Positions 12,718-45,000 of a stretch of DNA of 64,000 nt are shown here, piece by piece. Made by a program: the position numbers and the translations under genes. The DNA is from Lophius americanus (taxonomy: Eukaryota; Chordata; Actinopteri; Lophiiformes; Lophiidae), in assembly GCA_037951165.1 (NCBI GenBank), contig JBBDHG010000054.1, positions 5,408,001 through 5,472,000 of the forward strand, read 5' to 3'. The first letter of the stretch is position 1, and every line of letters begins with the position of its first letter. The notes beneath the pieces were generated by a model, which was not told where the DNA came from, ran no database searches, and worked only from the letters and a program-made list of their open reading frames with translations.

Positions 12718-13704
12718 GACCGACTGACATTTATATAGAGAATAAATAGTGCAAAAGTCACAGTTTAATAACACGAAATATGAGCAAAACAATACAGTTC
12801 CACGTAGATCCAGAATTCGAGTCTAAGTTACTGGATGAATGAAAGTCAATTCCGTGAGAGCTTTTTTTTTTTTTTAGCAACTTCATATTCAATATATACA
12901 TATATATATTTAAAAAAAAAGACACCAGTCAGTCAGAAATTGCACATTGTGATCGTTTCTTTTTGGAATGATCAGTTCTTCTCTGTGTCAGCTGTCTGAT
13001 TCTTGGAGAAGCAGATATGACACAATAGATAAAGTAAAAGCGTGGCTCAGCACAAATACAACATCAGATTTTTTTTAAACTGTCAGTGGCTGTGCAGCCT
13101 GAATACTCAGTATATCCTAATTGCAATATGGAACTCTTAAATCGAAGGACTGCAACATTAAATTTATAATTTCACTTGCAAACAAAGTTATAATAGCAAA
13201 GAAGGCTTCTTTACATAGCCGATTTCAAAAGGCCACACAACCGATGCTACATATGATCCAGTAATCATGAGACAGTAGAACCCACGCATGTGTCATGTTC
13301 ACTTAGCAGCTACATGGAAGAATGTAAGTCATATTATTAAGAAAATACAAACATGTGTGACTGAGTTAGACATGAATTATAAGGTGGCAAAGGTTTTCTT
13401 CACAGCTGTTTTCACAAAAACTAAATTAATGATTCTGATTCACTTCTTGAAACACAAAGAATTACTTCCCATGATATGAAACAGAAAATAGTCGTAAGAA
13501 CACACACACACACCCACACAAACTGGTAGCTACACAGGCCTCATCTGACGCATCGTGTCATCACTGACCGTACAGCATGTGCGGCCGTCACCATGTCAAC
13601 AATTAACATGATTACTTTCAAGTGGACTTTTTGAGTCTCTTTTGTCATCATACTATTGTTGAATTTGTATTTAATCTATAGTGTTTTCATTATATGCGCA
13701 GGCG

Positions 13705-13827
13705 TATAGGTGCTGCCCACTGCTCCCTCACCAATCGGTTAAACACAGAGAAATACTTTCACCATGTTGTACTGAGTATGCCTAAATGTGATCAGTAAAG
13801 CATACATTATTATTATTATTATTATTA
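13705..13827 (+). repeat. SINE 3' portion
   Basis: The sequence runs from CTGCCCACTGCTCCCTCA to a (TTA)n tail. It is closely similar to the 3' half of the tRNA-headed element at 55290-55530, so it is a 5'-truncated copy. Confidence 0.6.
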
Positions 13828-14254
13828 GAATCAGCAAGCTCTTATCTGTGTCTTGATCATAATTATAAGGAATATAAGGAATATATAACTGTCTGCTATA
13901 AAACAGAAAAGGCTTGTAACAAGGCTTTGAAACGTACTTGACTCAGTTTTTAGATTCTCCCTATTAAAAAAGACACTTGAGAAAATTAACAACAAAGAAA
14001 TCAACCCATAAGAAACCAAGGCGACATCGGTGTCCTTTTAAACGGTGTGTATAATTATTATATAAGTTTTATCCTTCATTTTGAACTCAAGAAATCCCTA
14101 AGTTATAATTGACTTCCTCCTTTTATGTCAACATAAGAAAGAAGACAATTCCAATGCTTAAATACCATGACCAAAATTACATTAAGCCATTTTGAACCAT
14201 TTCATACAAAAAATTTGGCTTTTTTAACATATTATATATTATATTTTGGTTGGT

Positions 14255-14320
14255 GTTAGAGGAAAATCTTCTTCTGTGGTGACCCCTAAAGGGAAGAGCC
14301 GGAATGAGAAAAGAAGATTT
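14255..14320 (+). repeat. Short LINE-tail-like fragment
   Basis: The motif TGGTGACCCCTAAAGGGAAGAGCCG... matches the end of the fragment at 63000-63145 and, in reverse orientation, the one at 35838-35955. It is one dispersed family. Confidence 0.45.
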
Positions 14321-14361
14321 ATTTGATATAAAAAAAGTAAAAATATTATAGTATATTTGTG

Positions 14362-14580
<219 letters not shown>

Positions 14581-15791
14581 ATGAGTTTATGCTAAAGGTA
14601 GTGATGTTAAGCAACATCATTTTAACTAAAATTCACAATATGCTTTTTAACACAAAATAATTGCAGTCATTATGACGTTTTAATTTAATTTTCATCACAA
14701 AAACACTGAAATAATTTAATAAGGATTATTGTATTCTAGAAATGTGCTGAGAAATTTAAAGAATAAATAAATATTACTTATTTTTTTCTTTTAGTGAGGA
14801 CATTAAAGGGTTTAAGGAGAAACGGGTCTGTGTTCTTATGGGTTTATAAAAAAAACTGCACATTTCGACCGGTCCATTATGGTTCCATCATTTAAATAAA
14901 TAACATCCTCCCAGAAATACAAAAATTACATTTCACATTCATGGACGAGCTTTTTGTTGTAGCATTCACGTGTAACAGAGCAGCTCTACAATCAGCGAAA
15001 GATTTAAATGCACAAAATAAATTCTAGCAGACTGTAAACACTAGTCAGTCTCAAAGGTTAACATTTGGCCCGAGGTCAGCGCCACAGCAGAGGTCAAGCT
15101 TGAAACTACAGATCCACACAATGCCTGTTGGGTAACTATTAGATGGACTCAGCCGGAGCCTGTGAGTGATTAATCAGACCTTAATCCCAGTAAAACCCAC
15201 GAGGATACAGTATATTTATCGAAAGGGTGTCCTCTACTTGGAAAAGACTATTAATGTTTCCCTCTTAAGAATACTTAAGACTCACTTTAACACCGAGCTG
15301 TCACTATTACAACTGCTCAAAAGCACTTCAAACATTTTAAAGCTCATAATCCTGGACGGGCCGGCCGTGGTCGGCTCAAACAAGTCAGTATCAGCCGGGG
15401 CGACTCATCGAGTATTCTCTGTGACCGTCACTGAGCTCACCACCGGCTCATCCACGCTGTACTGACAACACCAGGTGGCACGACAACATTACAATGTGCA
15501 ACTTTTACGCTTTGGGCACTGAAATGTCTGAGGTAGAAAAATAATCCGTTCATACATGAGAAATCTTCTTATTTCATATGGCTCTTCCTTCTGCTGTCTG
15601 TCTGCTCATGTGCAAAGCAACCACACACACATACACACACCTCTACATTCCAATGGCACCAGATACTGAGGGTGAGCGGTGGGCAACATCAGGCGGCTAC
15701 AGCCAGCCGTTTCTCCCTCTTTGCTCCAGTTCGTCTTGCTGCACCAGTGCCAGCACCGGTGCTGATCCGCAGGCCGACAGATCCGATCCAC

Positions 15792-35018
<19,227 letters not shown>

Positions 35019-35022
<4 letters not shown>

Positions 35023-35303
35023 GGCCAGAGCGTCATCTGCTCCGTCTGCGACGCACCTCCACGCAGATCTTCTCCAGAGATCTCTACATGACGCTCGGCT
35101 CCGTCCGACTCACACTGCACACGAGCGCCTGAGAAGAAATGCTGGGATGGAGCAGCGGAGGGCGATGAGAGGTTTTTTGCTCCGCCTCTGTTGACTGGGA
35201 TTAAGAGGATTAGAGCTGCAGACCTCCGATAGAGACATGTGAATGAGAGCCAGAGAGGGAAAGTGTGCAGCTGCAGCAGCAGCAGCAGCAGCAGAACATC
35301 CAT
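35019..35303 (-). promoter_or_regulatory. Upstream ORF overlapping the ACVR1C start codon
   Basis: A 94-codon ORF in another frame begins at ATG 35303 and ends in TGA 35021-35019, which overlaps the ACVR1C ATG (35022-35020) as ATGA. It starts MDVLLLLLLL because a CAG-type trinucleotide repeat (35271-35294) is read as Leu. Whether the transcript reaches 35303 is unknown. Confidence 0.35.
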
Positions 35304-35837
35304 GAAGCTCCAGAGGAGCAAACCTTCTGCCTGCTGCTCAATATCAACATGGCACCAGTATCAGTTGTGAAAGGAAACCACATCAAACTTTACTCCAAAT
35401 AGAACCCACACCTGTAATGAAAATTCTAAGCAAAATTACATGTATATGAATATTACCGGTCGGTTACCAAACACTGGGTCGTGGCCCACCTATGGGTCGT
35501 AAAGGATTTTATTCGGGTCACCAAATCATTTTGCTGAATTTCTCCAATATTTGAGATTTTTTTCTGTAGCACACTCTAAAAAGATCCAATACATTTACTT
35601 AAACCAAATGTAATTAATATATATGTGCCGGGTCTTTGAACCAATAAGAAACCAGTCCTCTTTAAATGAACATTTTATAAGATATAATTTAAACCAAATT
35701 TCTGATCTTATCGTTGAAATGCTGCACCTTGTCAGACTTTGGCATTTTCAGTATTTATATCCTTCACATTTTGAAAATCAATCTGCTTTATTGTCTTATT
35801 TTTACTCAAACACAGAGATTCTTCTTTTCTTTTAATG

Positions 35838-35955
35838 GAATCTCGTAATCCTCTTCTTTTTGCTGCTCCATTTAGGGGTCGCCACAGCGGATCATTTGTT
35901 TCCATCTTGCACTGTCCTCTGCATCTTCCTCTGTCACACCAACCAACTGCATGTC
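35838..35955 (-). repeat. LINE-tail-like dispersed fragment
   Basis: GCTGCTCCATTTAGGGGTCGCCACAGCGGATCA... is a very common fish repeat, in reverse orientation relative to the copies at 14255 and 63000. Confidence 0.5.
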
Positions 35956-36194
35956 CTATCTCAGTTAGTTTGTCCTAGATTAGTTTACTACAATGTGCGC
36001 TGTCACATACAGGTCCTTGTATGTGTCAGCGCACGACCAATAAAGAACCAGGACTCATCTTCAAACATGGGAAGTGTTTTTTTTAAAAACATAATTCAGC
36101 ATTAATGTTGTTCCAAACTTAATTTAATAGGTTTGATCCGACTGATTTCACTCTGGTAAAATGATCCTATTAACTGAAGTTGTTCTAATCTAAA

Positions 36195-36690
36195 TATACA
36201 ATGCTCAAAATATTAAGGGAAGGCTTATAACACAGAGTCAGGTATACTTCTGGTATATCATTCTGTCCAGTTAGGAAGCATAGGTGATTGTGAATCACTT
36301 TCACTTGCTTTGGTTCAAATTAAAGTAATAACAGGTAGACAGGAGAGGCAACACCCAAAGGGGTTCTGGTTCTGCAAGGGATGACCACAGACCATTTCTC
36401 TCTCAACATCCCTCCTGACTGATTGTTCTCTAGTTTGACATTTTGATAGTGTCTTTGCCACTACTGGTAGCATGATGTGGTATCTTCAGCCCATTCAGGT
36501 TACACAGGCTCCTCCAGGATATGTATCCGTATGAGCTGCTGCAAGAAGGTTTCAGACGCCCCCACAAGACTCAAGGACATGGAGGCGACGCCAGGAGACA
36601 GGCTGTTACACAAAGAGAGCCTGACATGGCCGTTAAGGGCAACAACCCGCCTGCACGACCAGTATCTATCTAAAAAATAATTCCACCCAT
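36195..36690 (+). mobile_element. DNA-transposon fragment with transposase N-terminal remnant
   Basis: It begins with a terminal-type sequence (ATGCTCAAAATATTAAGGGA). Near 36530-36670 it encodes broken pieces of a helix-turn-helix transposase region (ACCAGGAGACAGG-like and GGGCAACAACCCG motifs). It is similar from memory to a common fish Tc1-superfamily element, and it is frameshifted. Confidence 0.5.
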
Positions 36691-37081
36691 TTGATAATGA
36701 GGAAATACTTTCCATGATTTAATTAAGTTAATCCTATGAATACCTGTTGAGTATCTACAGTGACTGAAAGTTTCCTGTGACTGAAAGTTTCCACGCAGCT
36801 TGCAACGAGGGTGGACACAAAACAAGACAAACAAACGGAGAAAACTCGGTCGTATTAGTTCACTGAATCTTGTAAAAGTTCACTTGTTGAATTTCATTCA
36901 AGTCATCCATGATGTAATCAGGTTTGTCTTGGAAACATTACATTATTTTATACCAATTAAATTTTGCATGTTACATTTAGTAAAAGTTACAGCATATCAA
37001 TTTCCTTTTTCTTAGTGTACCTAAGCTGAGTTTTACGAACCCAGTATCGGATAGTGAAAATGAAGGTCCAATGATAGTGGG

Positions 37082-38030
37082 TAATAATAATAATAAATTT
37101 AATTTATAACGCACTTTACATTTGGATAAAATCTCAAAGTGCTACAAAGTAAAAACAGATAAAAGCATCAATAAAAAATAAAATAACTAATATATAAAAA
37201 ACATTACCAAAAAGCAGCAATGTTAATTAAAGTTATAGGTTCTGCTAAAAAGGAAAGTTTTAAGTCCTGTTTTAAATGTGTCAGTTGTCTGTGGAGCCCT
37301 CAGATGGTCAGGCATTCCACAGACGAGGGACAGTAGAACAGAAGGCCCGATCACCCATGGTGCTGAGCTTAGTCCGGGGAAGGAAGAGACGGTATGAGTG
37401 GGTAGAACGGAGGGATCGTGTTGAGGTCAGTGGGGTGAGTAGTTCTTTGGGTAGGGGGGTGCGTTACCATGGATGCACTGGTGAGTGAGGAGAGAGATCT
37501 TATAATCAATCCTGGTGGAGATGGGAAGCTAGTGAAGGGAATGAAGAACGGGGGTGATGTGTTCGTGTTTACGAACTCTCATCAGGATCCTTGCAGCACT
37601 GTTTTGAACATACTGAAGTCTTTGTAAACTTTTATCAGGGATCTCTATGAGAAGTGCGTTACAGTAATCCAGTCGTGAGGAGAGAAACGTGTGGACCAGC
37701 TTTTCAGCATCACTCAAGGTGAGTGAAGAACGGAGTTTCGAAATATTTCTGAGATGATGAAAGGAGATCTTGCAGATGTGTTTGATGTGGGATTCAAAAG
37801 TGAGTTGAGGGTCAAATCTTACACCGAGGTTGGTGACTGATGAAGAGAGGGGAATGTCGTGACCAGAGAAGGTAATACTGGTTATGGAGGAAGACTGGGT
37901 CTGTAGAGGGGTGCCAATTAAAATTGCTTCAGTTTTGGAGCTGTTCAACTGGAGAAACTTGTTTTTCATATACACCTTTACAGAAGTAGGGTAGAGAGAG
38001 CCCAAGAATATTGTGTAATAAAGCAGTAAT
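37082..38030 (-). mobile_element. L2-like LINE, 3' part of reverse transcriptase plus tail
   Basis: The minus-strand frame 37529-38005 encodes a LINE reverse transcriptase C-terminal part (FLQLNSSKTEAILIG, HLRNISKLRSSLTLSDAEKL, SRLDYCNALL, RLQYVQNSAARIL). It is followed by a 3' region ending in CACTTTGAGATTTTATCC and a (TTA)n tail at 37087-37098. It is 5'-truncated. Confidence 0.8.
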
Positions 38031-38929
38031 TAAAATTGATAAAAAAAATAACAGTGGTTATTACGGCTTTAGACGTAAATACTTTTACAAGTTTTAAATT
38101 GATAAAATCTCCATGGACCGATTCATATGACTGCTTTGTCTGGTTGATAGATCCAGTCTATTTTGGATGTGAGCTGAGCTCACGTCACAAATGAACAAAG
38201 AAATAAAGACATACACTACTGCTCACATACTGTTCCACCCAAGGAGAAAGTAAACACTTTGAGATGATGTACATTAAGCTCAGTATAATTACAGCCCAAC
38301 TCACCCACATGCATCAAGTTATTTACTGCAGGCCATATGTCACCGAGCTGTTTCTGCTGCTCATGTTCCTGTAGCAACCAGCAGGTAGAGTCAAAGAGTG
38401 AGCTGAGTCTGAACCCAAAGTCCACACCAGCACACAGACACACACACAACATGAAACAGTCTGATTTCACCACAGAGTCTGAGCAGTCTGCATTTTCTGC
38501 GCAGCTGTTGAGACACTGAGTTAAAAAACATCAGGTGAAATGAAAACACTTCAACACAAAGTGTGAAATGTCTGTTTAGCAAGTAAAGAATGTCGAGTAT
38601 CAGCAGGTGGGCGGGCGGTGTGGCAGATGTGGATTTTCTAACTGTTTTTCGAAAACCTCTGTTCCGGCTATGTGGGGGTGGAACGGATCAAATGACACTG
38701 AATATGAGGACCGTCAGCGAAGAAGGTCTGACATCTGTTGATACATGCAGGCAGGTCGTCTCTTCTCGGTCAGGCTTCATGTGGCCCTTGACTACTCTGG
38801 CATATTAATCAGTCTGGGGACCAGGAGCCTAGTTTCTGATGGACATCAACCGAGACATCTGCTTGCAGGTTAGGTTCCGTTTTACGGCTGGTGTGGACCA
38901 AAGACGAAGCAGCCACCAGAATATGGAAT

Positions 38930-39430
38930 GTAGGCTGTAACATTATAAACACATGCCTAATGTAGTGTAGGATACTTGTGCCAGCAAAACAGGGCTGGAC
39001 CCATCACGGCCTGGACTACACCAGACCTCTGAAAGTGTGCTGTGGTATCTGGCACCAACATATTAGAAGCCGATTCGGTTAGTTTTGTGGTGGGTCCTCC
39101 ATGGATTGGACTTGTTTTCCCGGAATTAAACCTTTTACCTTTTTTCGTGCTACAGTAGCTCTACTGTGATGTAGGACCACACAATCCATCCCTCACTCTC
39201 CATCAAGCCTTGGGTGCCTAGGACTCTGTGGCTGGTTCACATGTTGTCCTTTACACAACTTTGGTCGGATCTAACCACTGTGGAACAGGAACAACCTACA
39301 ATATCTGCCAAAATGTTCCCTTGGCTCACCTTACCGAATACACCCCACCCACTGACAGGTTCCACTGTAATTTGAGATCATTAATCACTTAATTCATTGG
39401 CTGTGATGTTATGGCAGATAGGTAGGTGTA
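38930..39430 (-). mobile_element. Decayed Tc1-like element, intergenic
   Basis: Minus-strand transposase-like segments (CAGACCTCTGAAAGTGTGCT, GGTGGGTCCTCCATGGATTG) and an end resembling GGCTGTGATGTTATGGC were seen. The frames are broken. Confidence 0.5.
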
Positions 39431-39489
39431 TATTTATGGTTAAAAGAATAAAGACTTTTACTTTAAGGGAGACCAATTGTATAGGTTCT

Positions 39490-40080
39490 CAATTTAAACC
39501 CCCCTGATCAGAATTAGGATATCTCTGGTTTTAACAGACATCACATCAACTTAATCCTGGCATCTCTCCAAAGGCTCCCCATACCTCTAAGAACTGATTT
39601 TAAGATTTTACATTGCACTTTTAAGGCACGTCTGGGTCTAGTGCCCAACAACATAAAAGAAATGCTGACCCCGTACAAGCCAGCCTGGAGCACTATAACC
39701 TCAAGAGGGGCCTTCTGTTCGTTCCTAAGTTAAGGTTTAAATCTGAAGGTGACCTCGTCTTCGCCATTAGTGCACCTCTGCTTTGGAACGACCTGCCCTA
39801 GAAGATCAGTCTGGCAAATTGTTAGACTTTCTTTTATCGGATGTTGTCCTTTATTTCTTTTGTTGGTCATTTAATAGTCATTTAGGGACCGTATCATATT
39901 CTGATCACTAAATATTAACCAAAATTTTTTTCTTGTTGATTTTTACTGTTGTCTCTTAATGTCATTTTTCCACTGTTCTATCATCTTTGCGCCTCTGCCT
40001 ACATATTGTATTTGACTACTATGCTCAGTTGTCAAAGCACTTTGTACACTCCCATTTTTTAAATTTCATTTATTAAAAAA
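39490..40080 (+). mobile_element. LINE reverse transcriptase C-terminal remnant
   Basis: The plus strand shows pieces of the usual LINE C-terminus (a RTDFKILHCTFKARLGL-like segment, then LTPYKPAWS and LWNDLP) with frameshifts. It ends near CAAAGCACTTTGTA and an A-rich tail at 40074-40088. Confidence 0.55.
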
Positions 40081-40089
40081 AAAAAAGAA

Positions 40090-42005
40090 ATTTAGAAATT
40101 TAAAATTAATTTTAACTGTTATATTAAAATGTTAAAATAATTTTCTCAACATAGCTAATACTATGGTCTTGATAACAGATTCCATCTAGAAAGTTGAAAT
40201 AGGCACTGAAATTAAATACTCTCTCAGTAAGACAAAGTAAAAAAAAAAAAATCTACAGCCACGCTAGAGCATCTGTACTGTAATATATAGACGTTGATAA
40301 AAGTCCTATGATTTCACAACAGGGGATTAGCAACATCTGTAGGATTCATAATCCATGAAACATGAAAGTCTGTAGAAAATTTTGCAAAACCATCTGAGAG
40401 ATTGAGATATTTCATGTTAAAAATGCAGATACACCCACCTGAAGCCCCAGGTGTACTTATACACCGCACCAACTGAATGACCTCTTTCAGCACATCCAAC
40501 CTTCCAACTCCAGAGCCCCTCAGAAACATAAGAATCTGGCTTGTCTTACATTTGTCACATAATGGTTCGGCAAAGGTTTGTCACTAGATGTCCCTCCCCA
40601 CACAACTCTCCCCATTTATCATGGCTCGGCAACATTAGTACACAGACGTATGACTCTTATGTCTCCCACCGCATGAAAGCAATAAACCTCCAAGAAGCCA
40701 AGCATCTCTTTGATTGTTTGATCTCATCAATCCAAGTAGCATCAACATATCCAACAACCCATTAAGTTCACAAGCTGGCAAAAGTGGTGTGCTGTATTTT
40801 CGCTCCGATATTGAGTTCAATATTTGTCTTTTATTTTTGATTTGATGGTGTTCTTCAGTGTGATATGGCGCACACACTCATTTAACATCAATGAAAGAGG
40901 AACTTGAGCCTTCACATTGTGATTAGGAGCAGTATATGAACATTATGGGCATTGATCTATAGAAGACACCAAAAAAAAACAAAATAGAATGAGGTATATC
41001 TCCTGGAGACCCTGAGGGTCTACACAATTTTTTATCTTAATGTTCCCTCTGGTGTTAAGTTGTGGACTAACGACACAGACAAATGAAATAAATGAAACAT
41101 GTTTTCTATTTAATTCATATAAAGAACTAACTGATACAAAATGTTAAACAAATAAAAAAAAAGAAAAGGCTGAAGTTTGAATTCTCTTACTCGACAATGC
41201 ACGCATTAAGACGATGATAAACGTGTTAAGACAGTATGCAGACTTCCGCACAGGCCCCTGGTGGAAGTGGTTTCGGCATCTAGAAGATGTTTGATTTGTT
41301 CTTTTAGCATTTGTCTCTGTAAAGCTGAAGAAACTCATACACATAATTCAACAGAAAATCTATGGTGATATACAAACGACTGCAAGAAAGTACCTTAAGG
41401 TGGACAACATCTCTGGAATAGAACAGTGCAGAGCGATGTGTTCCGCCAGCACTGTAATCCGAGGTGTAAGGTAAAACCCAGAACATTGCTTGTTGTGAAG
41501 AATGGATGCTGATTAAATTAGCTTATGTTCCAAAATAATCCACCATAAAGCAAACCAACAATGTAGTACAATACAAGAGATAAAGTGAAATTTCTATGTT
41601 CAGATATTTTTTAAACTAGAAAAAAAAAAAAAAAAAGTGACAAAAAGAATCTGTAGTTTCAACAAAAGCAATCCTACTCAAATGCCCTGGTAACAGTTTC
41701 TTCCTTGAAGAACATCTAACAGTCCAGCTCCTATCATATACCTTAAACAGATTCTTTCCTATTCCCCAGATTATTGGCAGTCCCAAAAATGCCCAGTATG
41801 TCATCTTTGGATGCCAAAATGTGTCCCGCCAAGTCTCTTAAAATAAATATAGGTATGTGCCACTATAAGGGCATCGAACCCATCAAGTGTGCTGTCCTTT
41901 GAGAATTCTCTAAGATGGTTCACCCTCTGGGTGTCGTTTAAAAGGCCCTTAGAAGGGCCGCCACCTCCTCTTATTCTTCTTCTTCTTTTTTTTCTTGGGA
42001 CTGGG
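40090..42005. other. Region downstream of ACVR1
   Basis: The ACVR1 3' UTR should begin at 42005 and run leftward. One minus-strand AATAAA lies at 40835-40830. No other gene was seen. A-rich homopolymers occur at 40240-40250 and 41619-41635. Confidence 0.4.
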
Positions 42006-45000
42006 TCAAATGTCTGTTTTTATCTTGTCCAGAGAGTTGTCGATCTTTGTCAGAGTCTTTTTGATGCGTAACGCCGTTAATCTGGCCGATGGGTTCTGGT
42101 ACCAGCACTCCTTCATCAGTTTAGCCATGGAGGTCAAGGTCTGAAAATCAATCAGGAGTAAAAAAAAAAAAATATTTAAAAAGAATTGATCAGCATGTTT
42201 CTAGTCTGTCATCTGCAATGCTATAGATCAGAAACCATTTTAACTAGGCTAATACCGGCATGTCTGACAGCAAGGGGTATATCCCCGAAAAGCCCCCAAT
42301 CTCCTGTGTTGTACAAGCAATCCCCTTCATTGAGCTGCTCAATTAAACGTGACTCATTAGCAATATCAAAGTCTGTATTGACTCAACCTAACTATTTCTA
42401 TGAATACAGCTATACACATGTGATAAAGATAACTGGCATTCAATTTTTTTCTGAGTTCTGTAACACAACCAAGACAGATTTCCTGATATGAGCTGAATTA
42501 AAACATAATCAAACATATGGTTGTAAAGTAAGAGTAAAAAAATATATATTTTTGCAAAAAAGCTACCCATAGTTTGCGAAATATGAACAATTACAGTAAC
42601 AAATTTGACAAATACAAGTTAGCGCTCCTCAATTTGGTCCATGGGGTAAATTTAGAATAAATCAGACCAACGGGTTTGAGAAATGGTTGAGAAATGATTT
42701 CCCAAAAACTTGTTTTGAAGATAAAGCGCTCCCTAGTGAAGGAAACATGCACCTGTCCTTTCCCAAAATCAATTTTGTTCTTCCGCGCACTAAGATCTAT
42801 GTGGCTTAGTTTTTTTAGGTGTCATGTTAAGTTGAAGGATCTGTAGTGGCGATCACAATTCCATAATATACCCGATTTCTCTGAAAAAACTATTACTCAC
42901 CTGGTCTGAGAACCATCTGTTTGGGATGTTCGGCCTCTGCTGGTCCACACACACAACTTTCTTCATATCCTCAAAGCTGGGATCATTGGGCACCACATCG
43001 TGAAACGGTGGCTTGTAGTCTTCCACGATGCCTACAAGTGGAGCAAAAGACAGTTTTCTTTCACATCTCTTAGAATTAAGCGCAAATAAGTGCAAATATC
43101 CAAGACATCAAGTTGTACAAAAAGGACTCAGGGTTGTTCTGCTCATTACAACCACTTTGCCCCTTAACTTGTGACCTTACGGAGAAAAAAAAGTATGTCT
43201 GGTCCTTGTTTAAATAAAGACCGGATGTTAAAGTTGCTTGCCCATCCAGTTTCGTGGATTTGGGGTATTTGGGCCTTTAAAACGGGCCATCCAGTCTCCA
43301 TATAACCACTGAGTGTTCTGTCCTGTCTGTATGGTTGGCAGGAATTATGACACGTTTGCAGCGATTGTTAGACTCCGCTGAGGTGGTCCTTGTCTCCAAT
43401 TCTGTTCATGATATTCATGGACAGGATCAGGTGAGGAGTGTGACCAATTGAGGTGGTTTGAGTATATTACAAGGATGCCTACAACAGGACGCCTCCCTTT
43501 GGAGGTTTTTTCAGGTATGTCCAACTGGGAAAAGACCTCGAGGTAGACCCAGAGCGCGATGGAGGGACTGCATGTCCCATCTGGCCTGGGAACACCTCGG
43601 GATCCCCCAGGATGAGCTGGAGAGTGTTGCTATGGAGAGAGATATCTGGAAATCCCTTCTGAGCTTATTGCCAAAGCAACCCGGCCCCCGATAAGCGGAA
43701 GAAGATGGATGGATGGATGGATGGATGGATGGATGGATGGATGGATGGATGTTAAAGTAAAGTAAAGCAGCTCTCAAGTGCAGCTGAGTCCAAACAGTGA
43801 TGTAGTTACTTTGTCAAGGGATGGAGGTAAACTAATATCTTGATTGTTGCTGAAAGCCTAGTTCCCAGCATAAAGCCAAGAATCAATTTTGAAGGTGAAT
43901 GGAGGAAGTGGGTTTCAGTACACAGAGGATGCCTCTGGATTCTTACAGACCCCAGATAGGTCATTTTCATGCGCGCATCAAGGTTGAATCTGTCGTACCA
44001 TAACACAAAAGCTTTTATTCTGTCTGAGTTTAAGCAGTGATGTGTTAACTCCATATGTTCACAGTGAACTGTTTCACCTATAAACAACACAGTAGGAACA
44101 TTTTTATATAAAGAATATTCTAGTCACTTGTGAATATGATAAACATTCAGCGGAATTCAAATTTAGCATTTTTTTTCTACATGTGTAATAATTATGTAAC
44201 AACACTTGCTTGGTCTTCAAAGAAGGAATCATAGGAGCCCATTCCATGAGATTAGAAAATAAACATTATAAACAAACAGGACAACATTAATCCAACAGGC
44301 TCATACTGAGTGGAGAATTTCTGACCGTTGCTGACGGTCCTCCTCGCGACCTCCCAGAGGACCAGGCCCAGCGCCCAAATGTCCACTCTCTTGTAGGACT
44401 CAAAGCAGTCCATCTGGATTGAGTCATCAAGCACTTCGGGGGCCATGTAGCGCTTTGTTCCCACTTTAGGATTGTTCCCCACGTCCAACTCATTAGTGTC
44501 TTGAAAATGCATGACCGCCAGACCTAGAATGAAAACACAAGCAACTTAGGGTAGTTGTGATTTGACTTTTCATCACCAAGGTAGTTTAACTATTCCGTCT
44601 CCCTCACCGCCTGAATGCGTGATATCCACGACTTTATCGGTCAAACATAGCCTGAATTTTTCCTTAAAAGGATCATTGGGGGGGGTTACAAGCTAATCAG
44701 CTCTAGTATTTTGTTTTTTGCATCGTAACCCGTTTCCATTTTCAAATGTGCAATTCCACATAGAACAAAGTCATGTTGTAACATCTCATGAGTTAAGTTA
44801 GACATTTGGTACAAGTATGTGTTCAGAGAAGGTTAACTATAAAAAAGGACATATTATTAAACAATTATAATTGCTAAACGGTTTAAAACGCTATTCAGGC
44901 AACCAAAACAAGCTTAGACATCAATGTTAGAGCTGTGTAAGGAGCTTTCCTCAACAGTTTGTGTTCCCATGGTTTCTTATGGGTAGAGTGGGTCAGCACC

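Larger units (their letters stand above)
35023..37079. other. ACVR1C-ACVR1 intergenic DNA, proximal part
   Basis: Beyond the ACVR1C leader no gene was seen. It holds the dispersed fragments at 35838 and 36195, and a tandem duplication of TGTGACTGAAAGTTTCC near 36759-36792. Confidence 0.5.

Noticed and set aside
37529..38005. 158-residue minus-strand ORF as a host gene
   Set aside because: It is a reverse transcriptase C-terminal fragment of an L2-like LINE followed by its 3' tail.
44287..44493. Minus-strand ORF starting MSWTWGTILK
   Set aside because: It is a shadow frame over the ACVR1 kinase exon 44326-44523.
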